From Euonymus europaeus (Eukaryota; Streptophyta; Magnoliopsida; Celastrales; Celastraceae), in the NCBI GenBank assembly GCA_963580455.1, contig OY756963.1, positions 23,331,555-23,395,554 of the forward strand: a stretch of 64,000 bases of DNA, given 5' to 3'. The position numbers were made by a program, and so were the translations under genes. Each line of letters opens with the position of its first letter. Positions within the stretch are counted from its first letter, which is position 1. Of the stretch, positions 45,014-57,169 are shown in pieces. A model generated the notes under the pieces. It was not told the DNA's origin. It searched no databases and was given only the letters and a program-made list of their open reading frames with translations.

Positions 45014-47794
45014 ATGGGGAGACTGATTGAGATCAAGAAAATAGAAAACGTGAATCGTAGGCAAGTCACCTTCTCAAAAAGGCGTAAGGGGTTGCTCAAA
45101 AAGGCTAGGGAATTGTCAGTTCTATGTGATGTTGAGGTTGCCGTTATAGTCTTCTCCGGTACCGGAAAGCTTTATGAATACTCAAGTACTAGGTACATAT
45201 ACATATATATATACCCTTCTTTACTTCTTCATCTTCAATTTTTTTTTGTATAATTAATATAAATATTTTATCAAAAAAAAATATATATATATAACTCCAC
45301 ATTTTTTATGATTTATGTTTTTTAGTTTTCAGATCTGTAATTTTGATAACCTTTTATGTTGTTCTTTATGGTTTTTGATTGAATGTTTATGTTTTCCAAA
45401 ATAGACAGGAAAAAAGATAGGAGAACATTAAAAGAGTAGCTACTAATGGCGTGAATTTAGAAATTAATTGAATGTAACCGACTCGGCCCAAGTAGGAGAG
45501 TCCATGGGCTTGAGGGAATGGACTGCATGTTCATCTCACCTTGGCCCTTTAGCCTTGAGTTTATAGGGAGATCCCACATCAAATGATCTAAAAACAAACT
45601 CATCATCTAATGTGTTTTCTTCTAAATATACTCATTTAATTTTCATGACATCATATTAGGATTCAAGGTATAGGTAAACTTCGTGGATGATAACCTAGCT
45701 GGTGAATATCTTTGTGGCCAAATTAATTGTATGAACTCACGAAGTTTTGATTTTAATTCTCATTGAGATCAATACTCTTGTGACCGACGCATTGAGTTTT
45801 GACTCAACTTGTCATATCGTCAAGTGAGAAATTTCGGTACGCACGTGCCTAACAACATGGATTTAAATTTATATCGAATGTTCAAAATATAAACGTATAT
45901 GATGTCGTCTCTCATTAATTATCAAAAAAAAGTTAGGGTATAGGTAACGTAAGGAAATGTGTGTAACCATGGGTAGTGTATGATTTGGTTAGGTACGAGC
46001 ATTGACTATCATAAATGCTTCTACAATAATTAAAAAAAACCTTCACCAAGAAATAGAAACTGAAAAATGGATCTTGATACATACATATATATGAGTGGAG
46101 TTCAAATAAAAATTATTAATGAGTTTTATCTAATATTTGAAGCATGGAACACACTCTTGCGAGGTACGGCAATCATGTGGATGACAATGGGGTTCAGGTA
46201 CGCAATATTATCACACCTAATCTAGATATAGTTTCATAGTTTAATTCTTCTATTTGATTATGCTGAGATCTTAATTCTTTCATATAACAACAGTCTGATA
46301 ACGTGGATTCAATGAGGCAAGAGATTGAGAGACTGCACTTGTCATGCCAGTTAAGTTTTCTTTTCCTTGTAGAATGAACCAATTATTACACGTAGTGAAT
46401 TCTCTTTGATTTTTCAGGTTGGTTCATTTAGCCGATCTAATTTTATTGAGATAAAGGCTCGGATAATGATGATGTATGTGTGTATGTGCATTTGTAGGCA
46501 AATGATGGGAAAGAAACTGGATGTGTTAACCATCAAGGAGCTGCAGAAGTTAGAGCATCAATTAAATGAAGCAATATCGTCTGTTAAGAACAAGAAGGTA
46601 AATATTTTGTATAATTAATTAGTTTAATGACATAATTCATTTTTTTATAGAGTGGTGAACTAATTAAGCCTTGATTGTTCCAGGAACAAGTGATCTTAGA
46701 GCAGATTAATAGGTCAAAAAAGCAGGTAATTAATATTTCTTCATCTACTTCTTTAAGTTAGTGTCCTAATTAATTAATTAATTTGTATCAAATTAAAGTC
46801 AATTTTAATGGCTTGATTAACTCTCTTTTTTAATCAGGAGCAAGAGACCATGCTAGAGAATGAAGCACTGCGCAAACAGGTTAATTATAAATCCTCAGCA
46901 CATGTTATAACTATAAAATGATAATTAATTAGTAGTGATGATGTGCAAACCTTGCTTAGTTTTTCCGACATATCATGGTCGGGCTAATTGCCTGAAGATG
47001 TTGCTCAATTGTTCTTGGTACCCAGCACAAGAGAATAGCAAGCTACCGAGTCATCGAGATAATCCTCGGAGGACTCTCCGATGCTTAAGTCAATTCACAT
47101 GTTATTTATTTAGAAATTGAGAGCTCGTATGCTTAGAGCTCTCCCTTTTGCTAGTAATAAAAAATTAAGAGTTCAGACCAGCTTACCTTGTATGGAGCCC
47201 CTTTAGGAAAAGATTTCTTCCTTTCTAATTCATAGGAAAGTTTTTCGGGGATGAATCTCCCTTCTTCACTTTCTAGTAAGAGATTGATATCTTCAAGTAT
47301 GCATGCTTTCCTTCAAGTTTTTGATTTCCAAAAGTGTTGGTCACCTGAGGTCGTTCAGGATGACACTCCTCGGGTATCTTTTGTATTGCTCGCATTTCGG
47401 AGGACACGCGTCAATACACCATTGGTCATTGGAGGGTATTATTGGTGTCATCAAGTAGAGTTCATAGATACCAACATTTTTAAAATTTCGTCTCTCTCTC
47501 ATTGAGTATCTACAGATTGAGGAACTTCAAAGGTCAAAGATACCGCAGTTCATGGAATGCAACCGTTCAGAGGGAAAGTTCAAAAGTTCAAGTCCTAATT
47601 GTGCATCAGACGACAATGAACACTCTGAGCCTTCGTTGCAGTTAGGGTAAGTGGATCCTGATATATCAAAGAAATTCACTCTCTCTTTCACTTAAATTTA
47701 CCAAATCGGTATAATCTGATCATCTCTTGACACTTTTTGTCTTGTTTTTTTTCTTCTTCTTTTCTTTTTGATCAGGTTGTCATCGCAAGAGTAA
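45014..47794 (+). CDS. AGL18: MADS-box transcription factor, AGL18-like (MIKC type)
   Basis: DNA-binding regulator; AGL15/AGL18 proteins repress floral transition and act in embryo and pollen development. Eight exons: 45014..45192, 46143..46197, 46294..46349, 46498..46597, 46684..46725, 46838..46879, 47516..47646, 47776..47794, giving 207 aa. Residues 1-59 are the MADS domain ([37 protein letters not shown]). The N-terminus reads MGRLIEIKK, one residue shorter than the usual MGRGRIEIK. Exons 3-6 carry the K domain ([25 protein letters not shown]). The C-terminus contains LQLGL (199-203), an EAR-like repressor motif, in the context SLQLGLSS that is shared with AGL18, then ends after only SQE. 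AGL18 continues about 40-50 residues further. The two 42-bp exons and the 19-bp last exon are typical of MIKC genes. Subgroup placement is by eye. Confidence 0.88.
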
Positions 47795-48571
47795 GGCTTC
47801 AAAGAGGAACTGATCTGCATGCAATGATTCGACAAGTCAGTAGTGACGGAATTATTCGTCCTCGATCTCCATCAATAATAGTTAGTTTTATGAATAATAA
47901 TAATTTAAAGGTTGCTCTTTGACTTAATTAATTAGTGTATGAGAGGTTAATTTTAAACTCAAATTTTCAGGTTATAATAATTTCCTTCAAATTGAGACTT
48001 TTATAAATTACTTGGTGATAATTGAATGGTGAATCTTTATGCCTTTCTAGTGTCGAATAATTTAGATTTTCATTGGAATTGAGTTTTTGGCCAAACTTAT
48101 TCTGTCATCCAATGTGAAACTTTTATGGGTGTGGACTTTGACGATCCAAATTAGATATACAACGAATGTTTAGGGAACAAACTTGTATGACGTCCTTCTC
48201 TTATTAAAATAAAAGGCCTCCTTTTAAACTTTAAATTAATTTTTTTCCTTTTGATATTTTCTCTAAACAACTTTAAATTACTTGTAGAAGAATTGAACAA
48301 ACTTTTTTATATTGTTGGATTCGTAAAATTGATCAAAATAAAACTATAATTTTTTTAAAAAAAATGCTTTTGACCCTAAAAATTAGGACCTCATCCGAAA
48401 ATTCCTCTCTATGTAAAACATTTATCATGAATGCAATGCAACAAAAGAAGTTCTCCAAATTCGACATTATATTTAGTTATCTTAATTTTGGATGAACACT
48501 AACCAACCATGTCTCTATTAATATGTGAATGAAGATTTTGATTATTCCTTCATATTTTTATATTAATAAAT
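47795..48571. other. 3' flank of the AGL18-like gene
   Basis: The 3' UTR is expected at the left; the rest is AT-rich with no gene signal. Confidence 0.4.
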
Positions 48572-49722
48572 GGCTAAATCATAGTTTATGCCCTCAAAGT
48601 ATCACCGTTTCTTATTTATGCCCTTGAAGTTTAAAATTTCTTGATTGTATCCTCGAAGTATCAATTTAGTCTCAATTCTAACCCCGGGTAAAGATTTCGG
48701 TGTTGACTCCGACAAAATTGTTGACCTGGCTTTCTGACAAGTCAAAAAAATTAAAAATTATTTTTTCTGAAAATACTTTTACACCTATTATTTTTTTATT
48801 ATTTTTTTGAAACAATTGCACTCTCCTCTCCTCTCTCTTATCTAGATGATCTAGTGTAGCTGGGTGGTTTATGGTTGAAGATGATCTTGTGATGCATGTC
48901 TTACAATGGAGGCTGTGTGGAAGACATGGGTCAATGGTCTCTGTGATGATGGATCTCCGGGTGATGGCTATGATGATAGACCTTCGTGAGTCTTTGTTGA
49001 AGATAGTTTGAAACAAAGTTGTTTGTCTCTCCATTCACTATTCCAATCCCGTCGCCGCTGAAGAATCGAGCTCCGATTCATTGGCGAGTGAGATTAATGG
49101 CACTATCGATTCAAACATCTGGGTTTTAATTTTTTTCCTGAGGATTTTTGGTTGAATTAAAATGGTGGATCCTAGTTTGTGGTTTGAGTTCCTTTAGACT
49201 TGGGTTTTCTTCAGAAGCTTGAGTTCACCTGAGAGTAAGGAACAAAGAACGCAAAGCCACGATTAAGGACAACTCACCGAGCCTGAACTTTTTGTTCTTT
49301 GCATTGGACTGCCCTGATTTTCTCTTTGAGAAAGAAACGGTAAGGAGACCAGTGAGAGGAGATGAGAGAAAGAGTGGAGGTAATTAAACCGATCACGAAC
49401 TCCCCTATCATGATTTATTCAAGACCCTGTCGTGATGGAGAAGAAGAACATGAAGCTAATTATAAGTTAGGGTTTATAATTAAATGAAAGAGGAAAATAC
49501 CCATGTGGTTTTTATTTTTATTTTTTGTAATTGAATTAGAAATCCAAGTCCGCACTCCGATTGCCACATAAGCAAAACATGACGGGTCAATGTCAATTTG
49601 GTCAAAATTGGACATAATTGAGACGGAATTGATACTTTGAGGGCACAATCAATAAATTTTAAATTTTAGAAGCATAAATGAGAAAGCGGTGTTACTTCAG
49701 GGGCATCAAGTATGGTTTAGCC
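48572..49722. mobile_element. Mutator-like (MULE) non-autonomous element, ~1.15 kb
   Basis: The ends GGCTAAATCATA and TATGGTTTAGCC are inverted repeats, and the similarity extends about 110 bp inward (TATGCCC...AAGTA.CACCG, then TTTAAAATTT.TTGATTGT and AAGTATCAATT..GTCTCAATT). The flanks ATTAATAAAT (48562-48571) and ATTAATTAAT (49723-49732) agree at 9 of 10 positions. Long inverted ends with a 9-10-bp duplication fit MULEs. The interior shows no transposase frame. Confidence 0.72.
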
Positions 49723-49732
49723 ATTAATTAAT

Positions 49733-50919
49733 GAGACTACCTCGGTCCTAATAAAATTAAAAACATAAAAGCGTTCACTTTCTGCTTATGTATGTAATGT
49801 ATATTGCCCACGTGGCACACAAACTCTCCAATAGGTAATTAGGCTACCAATCAAGAGATATTTAATCATGCAAAGGTTGGAACCGTCCATATTATTTATC
49901 ATGCAAATTGTATGTATACTATTAATTAATTAAGTTAATGAGATCATATGATTAATTATACAATCATTTTTAAAGTTGATTTTGATAAGTACAATTAATA
50001 TTACAGGTATCGTTGAAAGTGTAGAGACATAAACTAATATTTTGACAAGGACAATTTGGCCTCTTGTAGACATACCTTTTGTTATTTTTACCTAAAACAA
50101 ACAAACATTTATACTCTCATATGTTTGATACAGAAACGCTCTCAGCTTTTATGTTTTACGATAACTTATATTAGCTTATACTCTCAAACACTCTCAGCTT
50201 TTACGTTTTACGATAATTTATATTCTATCACACATACTCTCTACCAAACATAATATAAATAATTATTTTATGCGAGTGCCCGTAGAACACTTTATTTACG
50301 GACTCTCATGTCAACCGTTGAATCTGACCCACGACTGAGATTATAGTTTGATTTGGGGATATATTGTTGGATTTGGACCGGTGGGGGAAGAGGGGATGGG
50401 GAATGAAATTGGGGTATTTAAGGAACTTGAGTGAGAGATAGGTGAAGGAAATTAAGAGAAATGTATGTTGTTCACTTAATCATCAAAACACGTGCATTAA
50501 GCAAGGAAAATAAAAAATCAGAAGCCAAGAACTGAACTTCCATCTGCTGCCGCACCACAATCCTCCTTATCAACTGCAAAGGCAAAGCGCCGAGTAGGTA
50601 GTTGCTATCGACGAAAACAATCGTGAAACTCCAACGACAATGACGACGGTGGGAAGCATCAACAAATGACATCATATATGGTGTTGTTATTGATTAGATC
50701 CTACGGCTAAGAAGAAGGTCCGTAGATTAATAAAAATGTGGTGTCCACATAAAATAAGGGATATAGCTTTGCGTCCTCAAAGAAATGATGATCATCATCA
50801 CAAGCATCCACAGTCTCCCTTTATATTTCCCCACCTCCTCCAACGCTATCATCCATCCTTGTCCCTCCCTCTTTTCGTCGTCTCCCTCTCTCTCTCTACA
50901 TTTACTCTTTTCACATAAT
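49733..50919. other. Intergenic region and promoter of the MIZ1-like gene
   Basis: A ~60-bp unit (CTCTCAGCTTTTA.GTTTTACGATAA) occurs twice near 50138 and 50199. No gene is supported at 49733-50784. The right end carries the MIZ1-like promoter and leader. Confidence 0.4.
50821..50828 (+). promoter_or_regulatory. TATA-like element of the MIZ1-like gene
   Basis: TTATATTT within a CCCT...CCCC context, ~95 bp upstream of the chosen ATG at 50920 and downstream of the in-frame ATG at 50785, which argues against the upstream start. Confidence 0.4.
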
Positions 50920-51780
50920 ATGAAGCAGCATCATCACCAACAACAACTGGCTCTACCAAGAAGTGCAAGCACCAGAAGAATCACACCTTCAAACCCCAAC
51001 ACCACCACCTTAAATCGAATATCCTCCTCTTCTTCCTCTTCAATATCATTTTCAATAGTCCCCGAAACCGACGAGACCTCCAAAAAACTCCTCATCACAA
51101 GAAACCGCTACTCCTCCCCGACTACCTCCTTCAGCCGCCTCGGAAAACTCCACTCTCGATTCTCCTCCCTCCTCCGCTCCCTCCTCCACGTCGTCGCTCT
51201 CCCCAATTTAGTGATTCCGACCTGCAAATGGCTCTCTCTGCCCTCCAATCTCTCAACTACTCCCTCTCTCGGCCGCAAACTCACCGGAACTCTCTTTGGC
51301 AATCGGCGCGGACACGTTAGCTTCTCCGTACAGGAAGATCCGAGGTCCGAACCGGTGTTACTACTCGAGCTTGCCATGTCGACTGCTACTCTAGTCAAGG
51401 AGATGTCGTCCGGTCTGGTTCGTATTGCGTTAGAGTGTGAAAAAGAGCGCAATCCAGCTCAGAGTTGGCGGTCCGGGAAGTTGTTTCATGAGCCGATGTG
51501 GTCTATGCATTGTAACGGGAGGAGGTGCGGGTACGCAGTGACGCGCGCGTGCTCGGATTCGGACTGGCACGTGTTGAGGACGGTACAGAGTGTTTCTGTT
51601 GGGGCTGGGGTTATTCCGGTGGTGGAGGATGGACGGAAGAGTTGTGGTGAGGGTGAATTGTTGTATATGCGTGCGAGGTTTGAACGAGTTGTGGGGAGTC
51701 GTGACTCGGAGGCGTTTTACATGTTGAACCCAGACGGTAACGGAGGCCCTGAACTCAGTATTTTCTTATTAAGAATTTAA
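50920..51780 (+). CDS. MIZ1: MIZU-KUSSEI1-like protein (DUF617)
   Basis: Intronless gene, 286 aa. MIZ1 in Arabidopsis is needed for root hydrotropism and associates with the cytosolic face of the ER. The N-terminal ~110 residues are basic and Ser-rich (HHHQQQ, a Ser7 run) and poorly conserved. The conserved MIZ/DUF617 domain covers about residues 115-286, with GHVSFSVQEDPRSEPVLLLE, LAMSTATLVKEMSSGLVRIA and CNGRRCGYAVTRACSDSDW, and ends with a MLNPDGNGGPELSIFLLRI-type tail. The ATG at 50920 (MKQHHHQQQ) is preferred; the open frame extends 45 codons further up to 50785, but a TATA-like element lies between. Codon use in the coding region is GC-richer than the flanks. Several MIZ1-like paralogues exist in plants; orthology to MIZ1 itself rests on the neighbours. 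Confidence 0.92.
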   Translation: MKQHHHQQQLALPRSASTRRITPSNPNTTTLNRISSSSSSSISFSIVPETDETSKKLLITRNRYSSPTTSFSRLGKLHSRFSSLLRSLLHVVALPNLVIPTCKWLSLPSNLSTTPSLGRKLTGTLFGNRRGHVSFSVQEDPRSEPVLLLELAMSTATLVKEMSSGLVRIALECEKERNPAQSWRSGKLFHEPMWSMHCNGRRCGYAVTRACSDSDWHVLRTVQSVSVGAGVIPVVEDGRKSCGEGELLYMRARFERVVGSRDSEAFYMLNPDGNGGPELSIFLLRI

Positions 51781-53455
51781 AATAAATAAATAAACAAAAT
51801 TCAATAACAAAGGGCAAAGGCCATAATGATGTGCGCACGCACGCGTGTTGATGTTTGTTTGTTTTTTTGGTTTAGTTGAAGAAATGATTGGCACACGTTG
51901 TCCAACCCAATTAAAGAGGAAGGAGTTTGTGTTTGTCTGTGTATTAGTTTTTTGTGTTTCTAATTGTATCAATAATCTCGTTTAAGTAGATAATTAAATC
52001 AAAAAAATACTTAAATATTTGTAGTCAATGAAATAATATTCTACCGGTAGAAGAAGATAAGTTTACTAGGTATATATACGTTCAACTTTTTAAATTGGGA
52101 ATAATATCATATAAGTTTATTTTTTAGATATTTATATAAGTGCGATGACATAAAAATTTTAACAATTGAAAGAATAATAAATTTTTAACAATTGACTAAA
52201 TAAATGGTTCAAAACTTAAACACGTGGTCATAAAGGATGTAAACCTCTTTAATTGGGGGGTTTCAGAATGGTGATCAATTGGGTTTGGACCTCTATGTCA
52301 TACTTATATGGGTTGCGGGGGATGAACAACTTATGTTAATTAGAGGTCAAATTCTAGCTTTACCAAAGAACTACAACCAATAATAAATAACAACATATAA
52401 TTAGATAAATCCAAAGTCAATTAATCACCCATCATACAGTTCAATTTATGACATTTTTCTTGGCTATCAAGAAACTATTGGCTCAGCGTGCCCTTCAAAT
52501 AGTTAGGATGGATTCAAACTCGGGCTGATTGCCACAGCCCGTACCACAATATAATGAAAGCTCAAGTCCACTTGTAAAGTAAACCTCGAGGAATCAAATG
52601 ACAACTGGGTGTTGAGCGTCCGACCTCAAATGCGCCACATGTGTCTTAAGTTCGATGAGATAATCAATTAGTTAGGGCTAATTGCAAAGTTGTTTTATGT
52701 TTATGGCACCACATATGATACCCGAAAATTAAAAAAAGAAACGGCGAGACAAGAATGAGTGATGGAGGGTAGCATATTGAGGAAAGATCAAGGATCACCA
52801 GAAGTGGAGACAAATCATGAAAAAGATAGCACCTCTATTTGTCTGAAAACACCATCTTTCTCAATAAGAATATTTCCAAGTAAAAACAAATTTCCAGTGT
52901 TTGTGGAGCTTGTCACCTCTATGTTTCATTCAAATAACCTCATTTTCATATATAACATATGTGTTTCTTCATTCTTGAGTGTAAGCAAGTATATATACAT
53001 TGGTAACCCAGTCAATTTTTTGATAGAGTTATCTTATTAAATATATACAACTAAGATACGTATATATAAACGTGCATGCCTGTAAACGACATGGACAGAA
53101 CAGAATCAGAAGCTAATATGATCAAAATAATTGTGTTATTTTTCTAGGAAGAACTATGCACCTTTTCATAATTTATTGCAGTCGTAAAGCTTTCAAGTAA
53201 TGAGTGTCATTTATATTTGTCTAGAGCCTCTGTGAAACAGATCCTTAATCTTCTACAACACCACCCACATCAAATTTGGCAAACGAACGGTCATCCCGTC
53301 TTGTCATAGAGATAGTGGGTCTCATATGTGTGATTCATTTCAGTGAGACCTACACGTTTTGAGAAGAGATGGATACTGGGTCGATGGTATCAAATGGGAT
53401 ATGTAGAACTGAAGATCTGCAATCCATTAAATATCGATGAAGGCTTTCCTTAATC
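51781..53455. other. Intergenic region right of the MIZ1-like gene
   Basis: No supported gene. A 93-codon plus-strand frame at 52759-53040 has no recognisable domain. A segment near 52480-52720 (CTCGGGCTGATTGCCAC and similar) looks repeat-derived but was not classified. Confidence 0.35.
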
Positions 53456-54060
53456 CGCAAATTAAAGATTACACAAGATTGACACCGGTGTGGTAAGATC
53501 AATTATGGAAGCTCCGACAATTAAGTCAAATGACGATTGAGAAATTTGTAGTGCGAGAAGTGAAAAACTTTTATGAGAGAGAAGCAAATCAATATATCTC
53601 AAGTAGTAAATGAAAGATCCATTAATGAGGTTGCGGGCTCTTATATTTATATTGGGACTGCTCACTTATTGTACATGTGAGCTATGAGCTGTCATAACGT
53701 GGGTTTGGATTAGGCGGTGGCCCTGTGAGGTAGTTTTCCTTGAGGAAAAGATCCTTGTTGCGTGGACTGTATATGACTCAGGTCGTGGGCTGGATTGGAT
53801 TTAATGGGCCAATATGTCGATGGCCCCCTTGGGCATAGTTATTCGGCTTCAATGGGTCAATTAATCGATCGAGCCTCTTGGACTTAGTTGGCCGTAGCTA
53901 GCCATTATGTAGATCGGACCTCGTGTGCCTAGTGGATTGGCTTCAAGAGGAATATGTAGATCGGCCTCGTGGGCCAGGTCAAAGTGGCTCTTGTGGACCA
54001 ATTTGAATCGAATTGTATAAGGCGATTTTTGGTCATGCATAATGCTAGCAAATGCACATA
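53456..54060. mobile_element. Possible LTR fragment
   Basis: The segment GAAGCTCCGACAATTAAGTC, AGAGAAGCAAATC and TTATATTTATATTGGGACTG has the word order of common plant LTRs. GATCGGCCTCGTGGGCC-type words recur at 53870-53990. Ends and target duplication were not found. Confidence 0.3.
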
Positions 54061-54325
54061 TTTTTCACTCCCTTTAAACTATTGGTTAGTAACGTGGATA
54101 GTCGAACTGTGATGCCTTAGCAACATTTGGGCTTGATCTAAATTGGATCAGGCCCGTACAATTTGCACAAGTTTCTAATTGAACAAATATTGGCGGGCTA
54201 GACATCAAACATTACCTGGGCTTCCAGGCCACGACTGAGATAGGCCTGATACGGGCCAGGCTTTCAAGCCCATAGTACTTGTGTAGAGAATCGTGAGGGG
54301 AGAGACAACTAACAAGGAAGAAGAA

Positions 54326-57133
54326 ATGGAGGGAGTGAAGAGGCTGGTGAAGAAGGGTATGCGATTGGGGGAGATGGGCTTCAATGCCGAAGGAGGAGCC
54401 GTTAATTGGTTTCCCGGACATATGGCCGCCGCCACCCTTGCCATTCGCAACAGACTCGAGCTCACTGACCTCGTCGTCGAAGTACGTGAAGCCCCCCGTC
54501 CGTATTTTCAAATTCACTCTACATATACTGTTCGTTTATTTTTTATCTGCATACATCTGTGTATGTATTTCTGTTTTTCAATTGTGAATGTGTTTGTAAG
54601 TAAAGCTCAAATGGATTCCTGTGTTTTTGACAGATTGCGCTATCGTCGACAAATGAAGAGCTGCAGCAGCAGCTTGCTGGAAAAAGACGCGTAATTGCTC
54701 TCAACAAGGACTTGGCTAATCCCAATATATTACATGTAAAAAAAAAACTAGTACTTTGCTTTCTCTTTTCAAAGTTCATTGTGTTTTGCTTTAATTGGAT
54801 GTGGGAACTTTATTTATTTTTTAATTGTAAGTTATATACGCATCTTTTGTAGTTAGTAAGCTGATTTAGGCTTCTGTATTATTGGGTGTAATATTGTTTC
54901 TTCGAGATTGTGTGTTTTGTGACTGATTGGCTTACTTCTATATTCTTCACTTGAATGTTGGTTTTTGAAATTTTGTGTATTGAGATTGATTATTATCTGT
55001 AATTTTTAATGTAAAGGTTTTACAATTCTAATTCTTTTTTTAATTCAATTGTAGAAATGGGTTCATTATTTTGAGTCATGCAAGCAAGACTGCCTTCCAA
55101 TCAATGCACATAGCAAGAGTTCTGTTCAAAGGGTAAGTTCATTCCTTGAACATAATTATCCTCTGCCGTTAAGTCTATCTAACATTTTAGATTTACGAAC
55201 TAATTAGCATTTTTAAAAAGCAGTTGAAAACATTTAGAGGAGATATTGCAAATCATCTGGAAACTTTGCACCCAATATTTCAACTGTTATGCTAATTGCT
55301 GACTTATAAAAATTGTAAACCCAGAGTGATTTAGTGGGGGATTTGATTTTCATAAGTTCTTGGACCATCATTACTGATCAATCTGTGGTGTAGATTTAGT
55401 AACTTGTTGTCTTAAGCTGGGTTGTTTCTTATTCTAAGTTTGTACTGATTTTCTAAAGTTCATCAATACAACCTGTTATAGGTGATCTAGTCTTTTGTAA
55501 GCGACTCTAAGTCACTGATGTGCTTGTATGTGGAACTCCAAATCCCGGTTTTTGTTATAGATATATAGCTTTGAATGTTAGGCTACAGAATGTGCATGAG
55601 TTCATTGTCATGTCTATGTAGTCGGTTTATAGTTGAGACTCTAATTTGCTGATGCCCTTGTCTGTGGAATTCTAAATCTTGGTTTTTGATACACATATAG
55701 TTTTGAATGTGAGGCTACATAATGTGCATGAGTTTTGTCTCTGTATATGTAGTCAGTTTGCAGTTGAGTTTGTTTTATCACTCCTTACTTGCTCACAAGT
55801 CATAACATCTATTATGTTTCATCTACCTTAGCTTCTTAATCGAGTGGAGTTGAAACTGAAGGAAAAGATTTCACGGGAACTTACCCTTCTTGTTATTGTG
55901 ATTGGTGTTCCGAATGTTGGGAAATCGGCTTTAATTAACTCAATCCATCAAATTGCGTTGTCTCGCTTTCCTGGTAAGATGCTACTACTTTGGCTGAATG
56001 TACGTAGATGCCATTGTCTTTGAATTGTTACTTCCCATTATTGTGGAAATCAAATAAGTAATATTTATCTTGTAACTTGAGGTCATTTACATTTAGCAAT
56101 GATGGTTGGAATTTTTTACATAGTCCAGGAAAAGATAAAGCGAGCTAGAGTGGGTCCATTACCTGGTGTTACCCAAGATATTGCAGGATTTAAGGTCTTG
56201 TGTTTTTGTTTATCATTCTTTTTGGCTCTAGTCTATGGAAGGTTTTAAAAATCGTTTTTAGGAACCGAGGCGCTTGCCTTATATGAGGCGAGACGTAAGC
56301 CTCGAGGCGTATCGAGGCTTAAGCCTCAGAGTGAATCAACAGAGTAATTAAAGATTTAAAGTGTACGACTCCAAATAATATGAATATCATCATTCATCAA
56401 TTCAAAAGATATTAAAGCATCAAAAGTCTGTTAGTTTAATGCATACCAAAGAAAAAAAATCAAAGCACAAGATTATTTGATTGCTGGTTGTAGCAAATTA
56501 TATATATGGTCATCGATAATTGCCTAATTGGTTGGCCTTGAGGAATTCACCTTATAATTTCTATTGTGAAATAATCAATACCCAACAGGAATGGTTCAAA
56601 GTCTATACAGGCAGTACAGCTAGTCAGCTATAGCTCCAGTTTTGCAAAAATTAATGGAATAAAAATTAAAAACAAGAGAAGTGAGTAGAAGAGATGAACT
56701 GAGAGATACGAAGTGAGCAGAAGAGAGAGACAAACTAGGAAGCAGGGACGAAATGAGCAGAAGACGAACTGAGAGAGACGAAATGAGGAGAAGAGAGAGA
56801 GACGAACTGAGAAGTAGGAGAGAGAGAGAGAGAGAGACGAACTGAGAAGCAGAAGAGTGAGAGACGAACAGTGGAGAAGAAATACCTGGAAATCGCCAGA
56901 TCGGAGAGAGAGATGAAGTGACGAACTGAGCAGAGCTGCGGATCTCACTGAATTAGGGCTGTCGTGATGTCGCGATATCAATTTTCATCAATTCTTGATA
57001 TGCGAAGGATACCTCTGGAGCTGGGTTTTCAATTTCAGAGAGAGAAACCCAAAAATATACCAACTCGCGCCTCGTCCGCCTCGGGACCTTCCTGTCTGAG
57101 GCGGACGCCTCTCATGGCACCCTCCCAGGTGTA

Positions 57134-57169
<36 letters not shown>

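Noticed and set aside
50785..50919. Upstream in-frame ATG that would extend the MIZ1-like protein by 45 residues
   Set aside because: A TATA-like element lies downstream of it, the added sequence is translated CT-rich leader, and the shorter form matches the family length.
51108..51452. 114-codon minus-strand frame
   Set aside because: Antisense shadow of the MIZ1-like coding region.
52759..53040. 93-codon plus-strand frame
   Set aside because: No domain, signal or splice context; composition is close to the intergenic background.
56628..56981. 117-codon minus-strand Ser/Leu-rich frame
   Set aside because: Translation of the GA-rich minisatellite within an intron.
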